This document shows, in pieces, positions 14,951-17,058 of a stretch of DNA of 17,058 bases (the first letter of the stretch is position 1; each line of letters begins with the position of its first letter). Location of the stretch: the NCBI GenBank assembly GCA_945281075.1, contig CALYQE010000031.1, forward strand, positions 1 through 17,058, in the 5' to 3' direction. The notes under the pieces are model-generated. The model was given only the letters and a program-made list of their open reading frames with translations. It was not told the origin of the DNA and did no database searches. Made by a program: the position numbers and the translations under genes. The DNA is from an uncultured Lactobacillus sp. GTDB lineage: Bacteria; Bacillota; Bacilli; Lactobacillales; Lactobacillaceae.

Positions 14951-15808
14951 CTATATTTTTTTCAGCAGTTCAATACTGGTTGTAAGATTTGCTTTAGCTT
15001 TTTCGTAATTCCATTTACGTAATTCATTGGAAAATGGTTCAAAGGAAAATAAACCGTCAAACTGGCTGTTTGCAAACCACTTAATAGTATCGTAAGCACT
15101 AATATTATCGTGATTTGGATCACCTAAAAGTACCCGATCTTGATCTGTCAGTTTTGATTTTGGTCTTTTAACTTCAACCGTACTCATGTGGATTAGTCCT
15201 ACTTGACTAACATCCAATTTTTCGTCTAAGTCCTTTCGTGTAACGCCACCCATAAACCAATGAAATAAATCTGCAACTACTTTAAAGTTATCGGCTCCTG
15301 CTTCTTTAATAATGTCAATGGCTCTAAAAGGTGTTCTTACAGAGCTTTCTGGGAAGCCTAAGGTTTCAAAAAGTCCAGACATTCCTTCTTCTTCAAGTTG
15401 CTTTGCAAAAACCTTGACTGTCTTGACGCCTTCGGTAAATTTTTCATTATTGCTGCGATAATCATGCTTATCCATAACTGGACAAAAAAGTATTTTTTTT
15501 GCACCAATGCCCTTAGCAATTGTAATCATTTCATTTAAGTCTTTAAGATTATCCTCTTTTTGCGACAATAGATCAGTACTGCCTAGTGAGTTGATATCTT
15601 CAACCTGAACGTCATACTGTTTTAACAAGTCGTTGAACTCAGAAATGCTCATTCCGTCCAAAATGTTCTTATTATCTGGCTCACTACCCAGGTCATTGCG
15701 CAATTCTACGTGCTTAATTCCTAAATCATGTGCTAGTTTAATAAAATCCGTAATTGGAAGACCGGGAGCAGACTTCCGATTAAGACATAAATTTGAGTTA
15801 TTGATCAT
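14951..15808 (-). CDS. IolI-like TIM-barrel protein (copy 3 of 3)
   Basis: This 285-residue xylose-isomerase-like barrel begins with LCLNRKSAPGL. It retains Glu in LFETLGFPESSVR, Asp and His in VADLFHWF, His in GLIHMST and Glu in SFEPFSNE. It shares ILFCPV, ADNFK and many other blocks with copy 1 (12972-13823), to which it looks closer than to its operon partner. GGAGG stands six bases before the ATG (15815-15819). It is the first gene of a leftward two-gene operon with its own promoter (15874-15901) and cre-like site (15846-15859). The conserved metal site implies an active enzyme; the substrate is inferred to belong to the same cyclitol pathway because of shared family, location and control. 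Confidence 0.84.
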   Translation of the reverse strand: MINNSNLCLNRKSAPGLPITDFIKLAHDLGIKHVELRNDLGSEPDNKNILDGMSISEFNDLLKQYDVQVEDINSLGSTDLLSQKEDNLKDLNEMITIAKGIGAKKILFCPVMDKHDYRSNNEKFTEGVKTVKVFAKQLEEEGMSGLFETLGFPESSVRTPFRAIDIIKEAGADNFKVVADLFHWFMGGVTRKDLDEKLDVSQVGLIHMSTVEVKRPKSKLTDQDRVLLGDPNHDNISAYDTIKWFANSQFDGLFSFEPFSNELRKWNYEKAKANLTTSIELLKKI

Positions 15809-15845
15809 TGAAAACCTCCATTTTTAAAGTTCTATTTTTCCACTA

Positions 15846-15859
15846 TAAAAGCGTTTTCC
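15846..15859. promoter_or_regulatory. cre-like site of the iolI-like operon
   Basis: On the minus strand GGAAAACGCTTTTA fits the cre consensus apart from two positions (first base and position 13). It lies just downstream of the start site predicted from the 15874-15901 promoter, the same arrangement as at iolG. Confidence 0.4.
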
Positions 15860-15873
15860 ATAATCAATAGTAG

Positions 15874-15901
15874 ATAATAAAAGAAGGTTGGTAAATGTAA
15901 A
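15874..15901 (-). promoter_or_regulatory. Promoter of the leftward iolI-like operon
   Basis: On the minus strand TTTACA (15896-15901), a 16-base spacer and TATTAT (15874-15879) match the sigma-A consensus well. The predicted start lies about 60 bases upstream of the ATG at 15808. Confidence 0.6.
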
Positions 15902-16052
15902 AACCGCGCACATAATTGTACTTTTATATAGTGTAAAATGCTGTTAACAAAAGTTAGCATTATGAAAAAGTATGTACCATAATTAAATGTTTACGATAGT
16001 TTAGCTTAAACAAAGTGAACTGAGAGGATAAACTATTCAATTAGAGTTACAA

Positions 16053-16087
16053 AAAAGCAAGTTTACCAATTAGGCTGACTTGCTTTT
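16053..16087 (-). terminator. Intrinsic terminator after the leftward pair at the right edge
   Basis: AAAAGCAAGT (16053-16062) pairs perfectly with ACTTGCTTTT (16078-16087) around a 15-base loop. Read leftward it ends in a T6 tract, about 55 bases beyond the stop at 16141. The plus strand also has a T-rich tail. Confidence 0.75.
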
Positions 16088-16140
16088 ATTTTAGTTTTAA
16101 GTTTATAGCAGTATTAAAATACTAAGCTTTGCTTTGATGT

Positions 16141-16725
16141 TTATTTCTCATTGAATTTTTGCGTTTCTTGTGCTTTTTTAAGCTTTGAAAGTGCAATCGG
16201 TTCTCCAAATGGCAAAGTAGGTAATTTAAGTACAAGCCAAATCAAGAGTGGTAATAGACCTATTTCAAGGTACCCGATAACTGATACAGCCACTCCAAAC
16301 CACAGAAAGCAAGAGCGGATAATTTTTATATAATAAAGTATCCGGTTAATTTTCCAGTCTTTTTGGTTTTTGACCTTAAAATATCTGATTTTTGACGCTT
16401 TTTTTTGATGATCATTATTACTGTTAATGCGGCTTTCTTGAACGGTATTTTTTTCGTTAAAAAACTTAGCAGAGTTTGCTTGCCTATTTGTCGCACTTTT
16501 TGTTTTGATTTTTTGACTGTTGGCTTCAGTAAATAATTTTCGTGAATCAATGGTAGTTCGGCTGTAAAGGGCATTGTACACTTTTTGCTTCGGATGTGCC
16601 CAACCCATACCGCGTTTCCCGTAATTAGGAATGATTGCTTTTTTTAGAGCTCTCGTAGCTCTACCCTTGGTTCTTGCAGCAATAGATTTTTTGAGACTTG
16701 GCTTTCTTAGACCTACTTTTATCAT
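16141..16725 (-). CDS. Small basic membrane protein of a phage/element-associated type
   Basis: This 194-residue protein has a very basic N-terminus, VGLRKPSLKKSIAARTKGR, followed by KKAIIPNYGKRGMGW. That opening recurs in hypothetical proteins I recall from Lactobacillus and Streptococcus, often near prophage or integrated elements; the function is unknown. A long, polar, Lys/Asn-rich middle (about 50-130) leads to two hydrophobic segments (about 133-170). So it is probably membrane-anchored by its C-terminal part. I place the start at 16725: GAGG (16735-16738) is nine bases upstream of that ATG but only three from the ATG at 16731, and family members begin M-x-KVGLRKPS or similar. The preceding partial gene ends 12-18 bases upstream, so they are one unit. 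Unrelated to the inositol genes. Confidence 0.72.
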   Translation of the reverse strand: MIKVGLRKPSLKKSIAARTKGRATRALKKAIIPNYGKRGMGWAHPKQKVYNALYSRTTIDSRKLFTEANSQKIKTKSATNRQANSAKFFNEKNTVQESRINSNNDHQKKASKIRYFKVKNQKDWKINRILYYIKIIRSCFLWFGVAVSVIGYLEIGLLPLLIWLVLKLPTLPFGEPIALSKLKKAQETQKFNEK

Positions 16726-16743
16726 TGTCATTAACCTCTTTTT

Positions 16744-17058
16744 TTAATATTCCCATTTGCATAGTGTATAGCCTTGACGAATAGCCTGCCCTAACTTCAT
16801 ACTAGTAATATTTCCGTTTGCAGGTCTTAAGCCTCTGCAGTCTGGATCAAAGTGATACCTTCTGCCGGAATTTGGTGCTACATAGACAGTTTGATTGTTA
16901 CGCTTGTTTTCAGCAGATTGCTTTTGTTGTTGCTGTTTTAGTTGTTTCTGCTGTCTTTTTCTTTGCAGCTTTAACTGCCTATTATGTCTTATTTTAGCTT
17001 CTTTTTGAGCCCTTGCAGCTAAGCTTTTTTGTCTTGCTTTTCTTTGAGCAGTTTCCTC
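16744..17058 (-). CDS. C-terminal part of a protein with coiled coil and Ada-like Cys/His end domain
   Basis: The frame is open to the window edge and the 5' end is missing, leaving 104 residues to the stop at 16744. The first 55 residues are rich in Lys, Arg and Gln (QRKRQQKQLKQQQQKQ) and would form a charged helix or coiled coil. They are followed by VYVAPNSGRRYHFDPDCRGL and, 22 residues later, GYTLCKWEY. That arrangement, tyrosine-His then Cys then a Cys near the C-terminus, is the small metal-binding fold found at the end of many Firmicute surface or phage-encoded proteins. Here the usual C-x-x-C ends as C-K-W-E, so one Cys is lacking. The full-length role cannot be judged; co-oriented with and tightly spaced to the next gene. 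Confidence 0.7.
   Translation of the reverse strand, partial: EETAQRKARQKSLAARAQKEAKIRHNRQLKLQRKRQQKQLKQQQQKQSAENKRNNQTVYVAPNSGRRYHFDPDCRGLRPANGNITSMKLGQAIRQGYTLCKWEY

Larger units (their letters stand above)
15809..16140. other. Intergenic region between two leftward units
   Basis: This 332-base stretch holds the promoter and cre-like site of the iolI-like operon and the terminator of the next leftward unit. An imperfect inverted repeat, AATGCT (15937-15942) with AGCATT (15956-15961), lies about 36 bases upstream of the -35 and could be an operator. I see no gene in it. Confidence 0.55.

Noticed and set aside
1..17058. tRNA, rRNA, CRISPR array, insertion sequence or transposase
   Set aside because: I looked for cloverleaf arms, regularly spaced repeats, terminal inverted repeats and DDE-type transposase motifs and saw none.

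Overview
The window is AT-rich with strong AGGAGG-type ribosome binding sites, CcpA-type cre-like sites and Firmicute-type proteins. It looks like chromosomal DNA of a low-GC lactic acid bacterium, most likely Lactobacillus in the broad sense. That assignment rests on protein character and promoter and RBS style, not on a marker gene.

Layout. Positions 1-180 hold the 5' end of a leftward gene for an exported protein, knocked out of frame at a short homopolymer. Positions 586-2917 are a leftward pair: a sugar-porter MFS transporter followed by an AraC-type regulator. A 620-base divergent control region (2918-3537) carries two sets of direct repeats, a palindrome and a cre-like site. From 3538 to 13823 a rightward locus encodes a second sugar/inositol porter (iolT), inosose dehydratase (iolE), an FAD+FMN reductase, two divergent isocitrate lyase/PEP mutase-fold proteins, a different MFS transporter, inositol 2-dehydrogenase (iolG), an IolH protein and an IolI-like TIM barrel. 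Internal promoters before 6129, 8156 and 11037 suggest it is read as several units. Two further paralogs of the last TIM barrel lie on the opposite strand (14090-15808) and converge on it, separated by two hairpin terminators. After another terminator, positions 16141-17058 hold a separate leftward pair of small proteins that look phage- or element-associated.

How the genes fit. IolT, IolG and IolE are the entry and first two steps of myo-inositol breakdown: uptake, oxidation to 2-keto-myo-inositol, and dehydration to trihydroxycyclohexane-dione. The usual downstream enzymes IolD, IolB, IolC, IolJ and IolA and the DeoR-type regulator IolR are absent here. In their place are a flavin reductase of the fumarate/urocanate-reductase type, a tandem isocitrate lyase/PEP mutase pair with altered active sites, three IolI-like barrels, an extra transporter and an AraC regulator. 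My main inference is a variant cyclitol pathway in which the dehydrated ring, or a product of it, is reduced by the flavoprotein and then cleaved by non-canonical lyases. The sequence supports this gene set but does not prove the chemistry.
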